Shown here one piece after another: positions 26,059-34,354 of a DNA stretch of 64,000 nucleotides. Position numbers and translations under genes: made by a program. Within the stretch, counting starts at the first letter, position 1, and the number at the start of each line of letters is the position of its first letter. Below the pieces are notes generated by a model. The model had not been told where the DNA came from, did no database searches, and saw nothing but the letters and a program-made list of their open reading frames with translations. Origin of the DNA: Spirirestis rafaelensis WJT71-NPBG6 (GTDB taxonomy: Bacteria > Cyanobacteriota > Cyanobacteriia > Cyanobacteriales > Nostocaceae); NCBI GenBank assembly GCA_019359015.1, contig JAHHID010000010.1:61314-125313 (forward strand), given 5' to 3'.

Positions 26059-27192
26059 ATGAAGATTTGGCATGTTGGTTCTTCTTCTTCTCCACAAACA
26101 GTGGATGGAATCAATACGACTGTTTGGTTAGTTGCTAGAGAGCAAGCTTTGCTGGGTCATCAAGTGACTCTGTTGCTACATTCCCCGTCAGATGAAGCCG
26201 CCAAGGTATCAGCTGAGGAAGCTGGTTTTCAGTTAATCCACATCCCAGCGAATACCTGGCGTTATGACCTGAAAATGCTAGAGTCACTTCTTTATTCTGA
26301 CGCTCCGGACATTGTGCATATGCATTCTGTGTTTGTTCCTAAGCAAGCTACTTTAGCTAGGAATATAGTCCAACGCAAAATTCCCTATGTTATTACTCCA
26401 AATGGCGGATTAGACTCGTTGCGCGGGTGGGCGAAGAAAATTGTCTATAGTTTGATTGCAGAGAAGCGCAGATTTTATGAGGCATCTGCGATTACTGTAG
26501 TGACTCCCAAAGAGGAAAAAACGGTGCGTGCCTTTGCACCTCGTTACTCAGGCATAATCCGCTGGGTGGCAAATCCTTTTGATACCTGTAAGTTAGCGGA
26601 GCAAAACTGGAAAGGTAATGTGGGCGCTAAACGACTAGTCTACTTAGGTCGTTTTGATGTTCTACACAAGGGAATAGATATTTTAATAAAAATTGCACGC
26701 TTAGTGCCGGATATTGAATTTCATTTGTATGGAACTGAAGATTCAAAAACAAAGAGGTGGCTGGAGCGTATTCGAGGCAATTGTCCTTCTAATGTTCATT
26801 TTCATAAACCAGTTTTTGGAGTAGATAAGTTTCAAGTCTTGGCTGATGCTAGCCTTTACATCCAAACTTCCCGCTGGGAAGGATTTCCTCTCTCCATTGC
26901 TGAAGCTATGCATCTTGGCTTACCTTGTGCAGTGAGTGATATGCCTAATTTTGCTGAACTTTTTTGTCAGCACGAGCTCGGTTGTGTATTGCCATTAAAC
27001 CCCAAAGAAGCTGCGCTTGAGTTGTCAAAAATTTTTGAGCAACCAGATCAGCTTGTGAATTGGTCAAAGCAGGCACAAGTCTTTGCTCAGGAATATTTCC
27101 AGCCGCGTACGGTGGCTATGAATTACCTCAAGCTATATGAAGATATCAATCAATCTTCTTATTCAGTTGCATCTAATACCGTTTCTTTATGA
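26059..27192 (+). CDS. GT4-family glycosyltransferase
   Basis: A 377-residue GT-B enzyme. N-terminal KIWHVGSSSSPQTVDGINTTVWLVAREQALLGHQV, then PDIVHMHSVFVPKQATLAR and VITPNGGLD are the acceptor-domain signatures. The donor domain has LVYLGRFDVLHKGIDILIKIARLV and IQTSRWEGFPLSIAEAMHLGLPCAVSDMPNFAEL with the E(x7)E motif. Start ATG 26059; an in-frame TTG at 26047 is less likely. A dispersed repeat follows the stop. Specificity unknown. Confidence 0.92.
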   Translation: MKIWHVGSSSSPQTVDGINTTVWLVAREQALLGHQVTLLLHSPSDEAAKVSAEEAGFQLIHIPANTWRYDLKMLESLLYSDAPDIVHMHSVFVPKQATLARNIVQRKIPYVITPNGGLDSLRGWAKKIVYSLIAEKRRFYEASAITVVTPKEEKTVRAFAPRYSGIIRWVANPFDTCKLAEQNWKGNVGAKRLVYLGRFDVLHKGIDILIKIARLVPDIEFHLYGTEDSKTKRWLERIRGNCPSNVHFHKPVFGVDKFQVLADASLYIQTSRWEGFPLSIAEAMHLGLPCAVSDMPNFAELFCQHELGCVLPLNPKEAALELSKIFEQPDQLVNWSKQAQVFAQEYFQPRTVAMNYLKLYEDINQSSYSVASNTVSL

Positions 27193-27202
27193 AGATGCGC
27201 CT

Positions 27203-27258
27203 AGTTAGTCCACGTAGTTGGGCTTTGTTTGTGTAGCCCCAGGCTTCTAGCCTGAGGA
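27203..27258. repeat. Dispersed hairpin repeat (copy 1 of 3)
   Basis: Pattern: TAGTCCACGTAGTTGGGCTT, then GTGTAGCCCCAGGCTTCTAG and CCTGAGGA. The same layout occurs at 44087-44141 (where it is translated as the end of the kinase gene) and at 50415-50470. It carries two small hairpins separated by TGTxxGTATAGCCC. Confidence 0.75.
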
Positions 27259-27339
27259 CGATAAAGCGCAACTTCACACAGAATTGGTATAAGTAAATAG
27301 GCAAAATTCTAAATCCAATATAAAAAATCGGAGCTAGCC

Positions 27340-28134
27340 ATGTTAAAGCATTCTGCAAAATTGGGTTATTTAGCCAAAAGGACATTTTCAGTTATTGCTG
27401 CTTACAAAAACTTTCCTCTGTGGTTTTTTGACCGACTTCATATATTACCTAGAAAAAAAGTTTTATACAAATTACGTAATGGAATAAATTTTGTAGCTGA
27501 ATCTAACACTTTGGACTGTCAATTCATAAGTGAAATGTTCATCGATAAACAATATACGAGCTTGCCTGGTTTTGAAATTTCATCAACTGATATTATAGTA
27601 GATTGTGGCGCTCACAAAGGTATATTCACTACTTTTGCAGCTAAAAATGCCCCACTAGGAAAGGTGATATCTTATGAAGCTTCTCCTGAAACATATCAAT
27701 CTTTGGTAGAAAATTTAGAAATTAATGGTATTCAAAATGTTGATCATTTTAATTCAGCTGTAAGACTTTCAGACGGAACAGTAAATTTTTATTTAGCTGA
27801 AGATCCAGGATGCAGCATGATTGTACCTGATAAAGATTTTCATCATGAACCAGGTTCAAAAGGCGTTATAACAGTTACTCAGGTGGGCTTTGAGAGTATT
27901 ATCAACGGCTTATCTAAAGTAGATTTTTTGAAGATGGATATCGAAGGAATAGAATTTGCAATATTGATGAATTGCTCACATTCTTTGTTGCAAAAAGTAA
28001 AGCGTATTGCGCTAGAGTATCATCCTGAATTTGGCAGCCTTGATGCTTTAATTGAACATTTGCAAGGCATTGGTTTTCAAGTATCCTCCTGGCAGGAGCG
28101 TCGCCTTCTCTATGCATGGCGTGAGTCAGACTAA
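27340..28134 (+). CDS. FkbM-family methyltransferase
   Basis: A 264-residue S-adenosylmethionine-dependent methyltransferase. The SAM site is in IIVDCGAHKGIFTTFAAK (motif I), followed by VISYEASPETYQSLVENLEING and the FkbM signature VDFLKMDIEGIEFAIL. The family O-methylates sugars and other small groups. In this locus a sugar O-methylation of the glycan, possibly a chain-terminating cap, is a reasonable inference. Very AT-rich relative to neighbours. ATG 27340 has AATCGGAG upstream. Confidence 0.88.
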   Translation: MLKHSAKLGYLAKRTFSVIAAYKNFPLWFFDRLHILPRKKVLYKLRNGINFVAESNTLDCQFISEMFIDKQYTSLPGFEISSTDIIVDCGAHKGIFTTFAAKNAPLGKVISYEASPETYQSLVENLEINGIQNVDHFNSAVRLSDGTVNFYLAEDPGCSMIVPDKDFHHEPGSKGVITVTQVGFESIINGLSKVDFLKMDIEGIEFAILMNCSHSLLQKVKRIALEYHPEFGSLDALIEHLQGIGFQVSSWQERRLLYAWRESD

Positions 28135-28502
28135 GCAGTCGCCTGGTTTTTTACCGCATCTTTTTGGTTTATGCGTTTACGCACTCCGTGTTGTCCTGTA
28201 GACCAGCCTGAAGACTTTCCACGGGGTTTTGGTAGTTGGGCTGGTGTGCCCAATCACAAATCACAGCTAAAACTCCTCCGATGGACCCATACGTCCTAGG
28301 GTCAATTTAGACATTCTATGATTAGAGATAGGAGTGAAATGAACTATGCATTACCCGAAACCCTTGTAGAGACGCGATATATCGCGTCTCTACATTATTT
28401 TTCCGAGAGGTCTATTAGTCTTTTTCGCCTTTCAACGGTTTAATTCTGTTATGACTTAGAGTGATCGTTGGAGTCTGCGTGAAAGTCACAAATTATTTTC
28501 CT
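28135..28502. other. Intergenic region between converging genes
   Basis: About 370 bases. It contains the palindrome at 28366-28393. A minus-strand frame without start reads through about 28160-28310 (…GGVLAVICDWAHQPNYQ…) and may be a gene remnant, but I do not recognise it. Confidence 0.45.
28366..28393. terminator. Perfect 28-bp palindrome, possible bidirectional terminator or repeat
   Basis: GTAGAGACGCGATA followed directly by its reverse complement TATCGCGTCTCTAC. It lies between converging genes (FkbM-type and GH55-like), where a two-way terminator would fit. A related hairpin built on AGAGACG occurs at 57671-57699, so it is a dispersed family. Confidence 0.6.
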
Positions 28503-30800
28503 TTACTGCCCTCCTACGTAGAGCGGCACTGTACTACCATTAGTGTACTGGAAAACGTGATCGCCAGTGAGTTTACGGCTTTGATTACCCTGTGCCTCTT
28601 GAACATGAATCTGGAAATCGTTAGCTCCATACTTTCTTGTGGCATAAGAAAGTGCAACCTGAGAATTGTCATTGATAAAAGCAATCTCATTAGGTGACAC
28701 GCTTTCAGTCACGTACAACAGCGCTCCCAATAACTCGCTTGCACCACCTCCTTTGGTATGGATCACAGTGTTGACATTACCTCCTTCGGTCTTAAGACCT
28801 AATACCCAGAGCTTTCCACCATTATTGAATATCTTCTTATTACTACCTTCAACGTTAAGCTGACGCGCCCATACCTCTTGCGGATGCTTAAAGCGCCAAG
28901 TTTCTCCGGATACATTCTCAACAAAGAGCTTTCCGGCTCCTGGCGTATTCCGAAACACATACTTCTGGTCGTTGGTTCTCCATGAACAGCAGCTTATATC
29001 CTTCAGAACCAGTGTTCGGGAAGTGTTTTGTTCAAAACCAATCAATCCAGGTGAGGCGTCTGGAGTAATATTTATGATACCAACACGTTCAATGGTCACC
29101 TCAGGTGCTGTTCCATCCTCAATCCGAAAGAATGGTTTTGGATTGTTTGCATCCTGAAAGGCAGCCCCCCTAGGAGAGAGCGTAGCGTTCGCCGCAATGA
29201 TTTTGCGAACATTCCCCCTGACGTATAGGGTGTCACTTACATAGTACCGACCAGGTGGAATGTAAACGGTGGATTTTCCTGAATCAAGCGCGTTTTGAAT
29301 TGCAGCCGTATCATCGCCCCATTCTTCGCTTCCATCGGGGTGTTTCCCTTTTGCACCAAAATCCTCAACGTTTGCCCAGTTTGAGAGATCATTATCATGA
29401 AAGCTTGGCGGCTCCTCAACTGGAAGATTGAGAGAGGTGTTTGCGGAAGATGTAAACAAAGTCAAAGGAGTATTCGAGCTATATTCCTTTACGGTAGTTT
29501 CCGGCAAGACGTTGTTATCTTGCATAATTGCAGACAGATAACCAGATGCAGTCACATTCCGGGCAAACATACGGCTATTGTTCTCAATAGCACTTACTAA
29601 CGGATTATTGCCATAAAGCTCGGCATCGATAAGGGTTATAAGACCCGTGGTACCCGTGTTGCGTATCGCCGGGACACTATTGCTGCTCTGAAGACGTCGT
29701 ATTGCGACTATATTTCCCCCATTCTCTAGACCGACAATTTTCTGATTGCAGATACTAATGTGTTCGAGAGTTATACTGTTGACCTCGTTCCCAATACGAA
29801 TACCATAATCAAAGCCTTCCACAACCAGGTTCTTGACCAGAGCAGGACCAATCCACTTTCGACTCATGTCAAGTCCTGCGAATCCTTTACCGCGAAGTGT
29901 GACATTGCGAACAGCACCAGTATTGTTCGCTAAATAATCGAGTGCGATCGCTCCACGGTTATTACCAGTGTCAATTGTCAGGTCTTCAATGTAGTTTGCA
30001 AAAGCCTCGTTCCCCTCTCCCTTAGCGGGATAGTCCTTTCCTCCGCCATAAGCATCTTCCACATACAGTCCCGACCCGGTATAGACTACTGCTCTAGGGT
30101 TGCTACGATCGTTGAAACCATCTGCATTGTCCTTCAACCGAATAATAGTGCTGGTGCGGTTCTGTCCTTGGAGCCTTAGCTGGGATTGCCATTTGCCGTT
30201 CGTGTCTTGCCATTTAAGGCGCTTGCTTACAATATAAGTCCCTTGAGGTAAATAGACAACTCTGTTTGTACCCACGTTCTCCCGAATCGCCTTTTGGATT
30301 GCCTGAGTATCATCTGTGACACCATCGCCTTTGGCTCCATACCGTGTCTTAACATTAATCACCATATTTTCGGGAAAAAACTTATCCTCCGAAGTATTGG
30401 CGGTGACACATTTATTTTCTGCGTTGACAGCCACCTTCTTAGAAACCCGGGGTCGAGAGGGGATGTTTGCAAGTGTAGGTTCGTTAACGGCAGCAATAGG
30501 AGAAAGTACTGCTATCCCACACATGACGGAAAGTTTAGAAGATATCTTCTTTCTGCGCTTAAACTTTGTCGCAACTACCTCGCTAGGTGTAGGTTCGTTA
30601 ACGCCAGCAATAGGAGAAATTTCTCCTATCCCACACATGAGGGAAAGTTTAGAAAGTATCTTCTTTCTGCGCTTAAACTTTGTCACAGCTACGTCGCTAA
30701 GTGTAGGTTCGTTAACGCTAGCAATAGGAGAAATTTCTCCTATCCCACACATGAGGGAAAGTTTAGAAAATATCTTCTTTCTGCGCTTAAACTTTGTCAC
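28503..30800 (-). CDS. Secreted double beta-helix protein (GH55/pectate-lyase-superfamily-like) with triplicated signal segment
   Basis: A 765-residue protein with two right-handed beta-helix domains. The first begins at about 150 (INVKTRYGAKGDGVTDDTQA), the second at about 480 (NVEDFGAKGKHPDGSEEWGD). Each opens with the 'xxYGAKGDGxxDDTxAI' signature of Pectate_lyase_3/GH55 proteins, and two tandem helices are the GH55 layout (exo-beta-1,3-glucanase). Substrate is unproven; it may trim or bind the locus glycan. The N-terminus is three tandem 38-residue copies of TKFKRRKKI...SKLSxMCGI..., from a 114-bp DNA repeat that includes the ribosome-binding site. Only the third copy retains a fully hydrophobic signal core (VMCGIAVLSPIAAV). 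Start GTG 30800; GTG in copy 2 (30686) could also start. Confidence 0.8.
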   Translation of the reverse strand: MTKFKRRKKIFSKLSLMCGIGEISPIASVNEPTLSDVAVTKFKRRKKILSKLSLMCGIGEISPIAGVNEPTPSEVVATKFKRRKKISSKLSVMCGIAVLSPIAAVNEPTLANIPSRPRVSKKVAVNAENKCVTANTSEDKFFPENMVINVKTRYGAKGDGVTDDTQAIQKAIRENVGTNRVVYLPQGTYIVSKRLKWQDTNGKWQSQLRLQGQNRTSTIIRLKDNADGFNDRSNPRAVVYTGSGLYVEDAYGGGKDYPAKGEGNEAFANYIEDLTIDTGNNRGAIALDYLANNTGAVRNVTLRGKGFAGLDMSRKWIGPALVKNLVVEGFDYGIRIGNEVNSITLEHISICNQKIVGLENGGNIVAIRRLQSSNSVPAIRNTGTTGLITLIDAELYGNNPLVSAIENNSRMFARNVTASGYLSAIMQDNNVLPETTVKEYSSNTPLTLFTSSANTSLNLPVEEPPSFHDNDLSNWANVEDFGAKGKHPDGSEEWGDDTAAIQNALDSGKSTVYIPPGRYYVSDTLYVRGNVRKIIAANATLSPRGAAFQDANNPKPFFRIEDGTAPEVTIERVGIINITPDASPGLIGFEQNTSRTLVLKDISCCSWRTNDQKYVFRNTPGAGKLFVENVSGETWRFKHPQEVWARQLNVEGSNKKIFNNGGKLWVLGLKTEGGNVNTVIHTKGGGASELLGALLYVTESVSPNEIAFINDNSQVALSYATRKYGANDFQIHVQEAQGNQSRKLTGDHVFQYTNGSTVPLYVGGQ

Positions 30801-30814
30801 AACTACCTCGCTTA
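30473..30814 (-). repeat. Three tandem 114-bp repeats at the start of the GH55-like gene
   Basis: Units at 30701-30814, 30587-30700 and 30473-30586. Each covers the ribosome-binding region (GAGGTAG), the start region and the signal-peptide codons, and the length of 114 bp keeps the frame. Units 1 and 2 contain the perfect palindrome ATAGGAGAAATTTCTCCTAT (30724-30743 and 30610-30629); unit 3 instead has the sequence found in the paralogous gene. Confidence 0.93.
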
Positions 30815-31179
30815 TTAATAGGGAACTTATTTTGACGCTTCCCCGTTTCCTCCTTTAGTTAGAGGCGGGGATTCGTGCATCACCGTACATTAAAACTATT
30901 GATTTCTTGTGAGTAGTGCCTAAAGCAAATATCTGTCGAATGAAACCAAATATTGAGCTTATCTTAGATAGACCCATAGAGTTTCATGTCGGCAAAGATT
31001 TGAGGATGACTCGGAATATTTGTGTGCGCTCTACGGTAGACCAAAATATTCCGGCTGAATACTTGCTTTTTTTTTTGGAAGAGTCGCTTTTTGCCCCTTA
31101 AGCTTAGATTAAACCATACAGCGTAATTATCGTACTTCAGTAAAAATACTGAAGATGGAGGTATTAAAATACATCATAT
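30815..31179. other. Upstream region of the GH55-like gene
   Basis: About 365 bases. Most of it is homologous to the region upstream of the paralogous gene (about 33700-33900), sharing TTTTAGATAGACC-like and GGCAAAGATTTGxGGAT-like blocks. The duplication that made the two genes therefore included their promoters. No separate gene. Confidence 0.55.
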
Positions 31180-31452
31180 TCATTTAGACGAAATTCATTA
31201 CCCCCGAAGAAAACCAACGGCTAAAAGCAGCAGTAACAGAAATCGCGTCAATCCTGTATAAAAACACATCACCGCAGGCGCTAAATACTCTGGAAGAAAT
31301 TGAAAAAACAGTGCCACACTAGATGCTTGAGTATGTCAGTCCCCAAATTGCCTTTTTTTATCGAGCAAGCTACAGGTACAACAAAGGACGACCTAGACAA
31401 ATTATGCATTTGTGTAGTCAAGCTGCCTATACAGACTCATAAAGCACAATAA
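31180..31452 (+). pseudogene. Broken transposase-like N-terminal fragment
   Basis: Reads ITPEENQRLKAAVTEIAS then ILYKNTSPQALNTLEEIEK, an in-frame TAG, and MLEYVSPQIAFF. After a T-run frameshift it continues IEQATGTTKDDLDKLCI. The 'TPEE..L...I..IA.ILYKNT....L..LE.IE..V..QMLE.VSP..AFFFIE.ATGT' order resembles the N-terminus of an ISKra4-type transposase as I remember it. At least one stop and one frameshift. The rest of the element is absent. Confidence 0.45.
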
Positions 31453-31489
31453 TTGGGGTTGCAGCCTTGATGGCACCTAGAAATTTCCT

Positions 31490-33574
31490 TCACTGCCTTC
31501 CTACATAGAGCGGCACCGCACGGGCATTACCATGCCCAAGGAGCCGATTGCGAGTGAGTTGAAAACGCTTAGACCCCCGTGTTTCTTGAACGTGAATCTG
31601 GAAGTCGTTGGCTCCATAATTAATTGTCGCATAAGAGAGTGCAACTTGAGAGTTGTCATTGATAAAAGCGATCGCCTCTGGTGGTACATTCCCAGTTACG
31701 TACAGCAGTGCCCCAAACAACTCACTTACACCACCTCCTTTGGTATGGAGCACAGTGTTGACATTACCTCCTTCAGTCTTCAAACCTAACACCCAAAGCT
31801 TCCCTCCGTTATTAAATATCTTCTTATTATTACCTTCAGGATTAAGCTGACGCGCCCATACCTTTTGAGGATGCTCAAATTGCCAGCCTTCAGCAGATAC
31901 ATCCTCAATAAAAAGCTTTCCGGCTCGTGGCGTATTCCGAAACACATACTTCTGGTCGTTAGGTCTTAATGAGCAACAGCCCACATCTTTCAAAAATAGT
32001 GTTCGGGAAGTGGCTTGTTCAAAACCAATAAGTCCAGCCAGTGGTGGGGCTTGTTGAACAAGATTTAGAACACTAACATGTTCAATAGTCACGTCAGTTG
32101 CTGTTCCATCCTCAATCCGAATCAGTGGTTTCGGATTCTTTATATCCTGAAAAGCTGACCCACCAGGAGAAAACGTAGCACCCATCGCAAAGATTTTGCG
32201 AACATTTCCCCTGACGTGTAGGGTATCACTAACAAAGTAGCGACCGGGTGGAATATAGACAGTGGATTTTCCTGAGTCGATCGCTTTTTGAATTGCAACT
32301 GTATCGTCCCCCCATTCATCGCTTCCATCGGCGTTTTTCCCTTTTGCACCAAAATCCTCAACGTTTACCCAGTTTGAGAGATTGTTATCATGAAAGCTTG
32401 GAGGCTCCTCAATCGGAAGATTGAGAGAGCTGTTTGCGGAAGATTTAAACAAAGTAAAAGGAGCAAACGAGGTAAACTCCCTTACCTTTGTCCCCTTTAC
32501 GACCTTATTATCTTGCATAATTGCTGACCGATAACCAGATGAGCGGACATTCCGGGCAAACAAACGGCTATTGTTCTCAATAGCACTTAGCGAGTGACTG
32601 CCGCCACGAAGATCCGCGTTGAGAAGGGTAATAAGGCTCGTGCTGTTGCTGTTGCGTACCGCTGGGACACTGTTGCTGCTTGAGAGGTTTCGTATTGCGA
32701 CAATATTTCCCAAGTTCTCTAAACCAACAGTTTTCTGATTGCAAAGATTAATATGCTCAAGAGTAATACCGTTGACCTCACTCCCAATCCGAATTCCATG
32801 ATCAAAGCCTTCAACAAAGACGTTCTTGACCAGAGCAGGACCAATCCACTTTCGAGTCATGTCAAGACCGACGAGTCCTTGACCGCGAAGTGTGACATTG
32901 CGAACCGCACCGATGTTGTTGGCTAAATAATCGAGTGCGATCGCTCCACGGTTATTACCAGTGTCAATTGTCAGGTCTTCGATGTAGTTTGCAAACCCCT
33001 CGTTACCCTCTCCCTTAGCGGGATAGTCCTTTCCGCCGCCGTTAGCCTGCTCTACGTAGAGTGCTGACGCGGTGTAGACTACTGCTCTAGGGTTACTAGT
33101 AGAGTTGTAACCAGGTGCATTGTCCTTCAACCGAATAATAGTGTTGGCACGGTTTTGTCCTTGAATCCATAGCTGCGATTGCCATTTTCCATTCGTGTTT
33201 TTCCACTCTAGGCGATCGCTCACCAAATAAGTTCCTTGAGGGAAGTAGATAATTCTGTTTTGACCGACGTTCTCCCGAATCGCCTTCAATATTGCTTGAG
33301 TGTCATCTGTAACACCATCGCCCTTTGCTCCATATTTAGCCTTAACATTAATCACTATGCTATCGGGAAAGAGCTTCTCTTGTGTCGAACTATTGGGGAT
33401 AACACATTTCTTCTCTCGTGCATTGAGAGACTTACCCTCAGAAAGCCCTAACAGAGGGGAGATGTTTGTAATAAGTGTAGATTTTTTAGCGATAACGACA
33501 GGAGAAAGTACTGCTATCCCACAAAGGATGGAAAGTATAGAAAAGACTTTCCATCTGCGCTGAAATTTTGCCAT
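31490..33574 (-). CDS. Secreted double beta-helix protein (GH55/pectate-lyase-superfamily-like), paralogue
   Basis: A 694-residue paralogue of the preceding gene, alike along its whole length. The signal peptide is single: MAKFQRRWKVFSILSILCGI then AVLSPVVIA. Beta-helix domain 1 begins at INVKAKYGAKGDGVTDDTQA and domain 2 at NVEDFGAKGKNADGSDEWGD. Several copies of GNV, NNGGKLWVLGLKTEGG and similar turns fit helix coils. I choose ATG 33574, because the 31 upstream codons (to 33667) lack any counterpart in the paralogue and signal peptides start at the basic cluster. It probably acts outside the cytoplasm on the exported glycan, as hydrolase, lyase or binding protein; this is inference. Confidence 0.82.
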   Translation of the reverse strand: MAKFQRRWKVFSILSILCGIAVLSPVVIAKKSTLITNISPLLGLSEGKSLNAREKKCVIPNSSTQEKLFPDSIVINVKAKYGAKGDGVTDDTQAILKAIRENVGQNRIIYFPQGTYLVSDRLEWKNTNGKWQSQLWIQGQNRANTIIRLKDNAPGYNSTSNPRAVVYTASALYVEQANGGGKDYPAKGEGNEGFANYIEDLTIDTGNNRGAIALDYLANNIGAVRNVTLRGQGLVGLDMTRKWIGPALVKNVFVEGFDHGIRIGSEVNGITLEHINLCNQKTVGLENLGNIVAIRNLSSSNSVPAVRNSNSTSLITLLNADLRGGSHSLSAIENNSRLFARNVRSSGYRSAIMQDNKVVKGTKVREFTSFAPFTLFKSSANSSLNLPIEEPPSFHDNNLSNWVNVEDFGAKGKNADGSDEWGDDTVAIQKAIDSGKSTVYIPPGRYFVSDTLHVRGNVRKIFAMGATFSPGGSAFQDIKNPKPLIRIEDGTATDVTIEHVSVLNLVQQAPPLAGLIGFEQATSRTLFLKDVGCCSLRPNDQKYVFRNTPRAGKLFIEDVSAEGWQFEHPQKVWARQLNPEGNNKKIFNNGGKLWVLGLKTEGGNVNTVLHTKGGGVSELFGALLYVTGNVPPEAIAFINDNSQVALSYATINYGANDFQIHVQETRGSKRFQLTRNRLLGHGNARAVPLYVGRQ

Positions 33575-34056
33575 AACAACCTTACAACCTTGTTTCTTGC
33601 TAGAGAAATTATTTTCACGCTTTTCCATCTTTGCCTTTGCTAGAGGCAGGGATTTATACAACAACACTGTACTTTTTTAGAACTATCCATCTCTTGCAAG
33701 CAATACCCAAACTATATGTTGACCCTATTTTAGATAGACCATTGGAAAGCCGCTGTATGTCTAAAATACCGGCAAATCTTTGGGGATTACACCGAATATT
33801 TCTGTAAGCCTCACGCAACACCAAAATCTTCAAGCTGAATAGTTGAAAATTTTGGAAATGTCGTTTTTTGCCACTGCACCTTAAATTAAAGTATATCGCT
33901 ATTAACTATGTACTATTTTTGATTTTGTCAAAAATAAAACTTTAATAATCACTTCTTCCTTTAATATCTATCCAGCTATTTTTAGAAAGTGTATTTAATG
34001 CTTAACTGAATTTGCAAAAATTTAAATATAAGTTATTCACAACTACAGCAACTATA

Positions 34057-34065
34057 TCCGGAAAA
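34057..34065 (+). promoter_or_regulatory. TCCGGAAAA site
   Basis: The half-palindromic box TCCGGA followed by AAA, 150 bases upstream of the full bipartite element. It lacks the CAGTAGATTTTCT partner at the 10-base spacing. Similar isolated boxes occur at 49084 and 51042. Confidence 0.35.
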
Positions 34066-34183
34066 AATCAAAACTTTATAAATGACTTACATAGATTGCC
34101 ACGTATTTATTAATTCTTTAACTAGCTCAAAGCATGACTGTACAAGTGTTACAACACTCTTGTCTGAAATTAATGAAGTTAAA

Positions 34184-34215
34184 CAGTAGATTTTCTCATC
34201 AAAAAATCCGGAATA
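34184..34215 (+). promoter_or_regulatory. Bipartite element shared by both exopolysaccharide blocks
   Basis: CAGTAGATTTTCT (34184-34196), 10 bases, TCCGGAATA (34207-34215). It is identical in both boxes and spacing to 11886-11917. It lies 140 bases upstream of the first glycosyltransferase of the second + strand block. Likely a promoter for an alternative sigma factor or an operator pair. Confidence 0.62.
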
Positions 34216-34354
34216 TATGCCAATCTGCCGAAAGAATATGACAGGATCTCCTAAGGGAAACTAACTTGGTAGTTTCCGAAGATTGCTACCTAATAAAATG
34301 TAAATTTATTTATTGGTTTGAGAAGGTGTCGAGTATAAAGTTAAGGATGAATAT

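Larger units (their letters stand above)
33575..34354. other. Divergent intergenic region with repeated TCCGGAA sites
   Basis: About 780 bases. The left part is homologous to the upstream region of the paralogous GH55-like gene. The right part holds TCCGGAAAA at 34057-34065 and the bipartite element at 34184-34215. No gene. Confidence 0.55.

Noticed and set aside
28155..28310. Minus-strand frame reading GGVLAVICDWAHQPNYQ
   Set aside because: No start, about 50 codons and no family I can name with confidence; possibly a remnant, not called.
30294..30858. Two long plus-strand frames with internal protein repeats
   Set aside because: They are the antisense of the three 114-bp repeats in the GH55-like gene; a repeat length divisible by three keeps every frame open.
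30916..31101. Plus-strand open frame of 61 codons
   Set aside because: It lies in the duplicated upstream region of the GH55-like genes and is not preserved in the other copy.
33575..33667. Upstream start for the second GH55-like gene
   Set aside because: The 31 added residues precede the signal peptide and have no counterpart in the paralogue.
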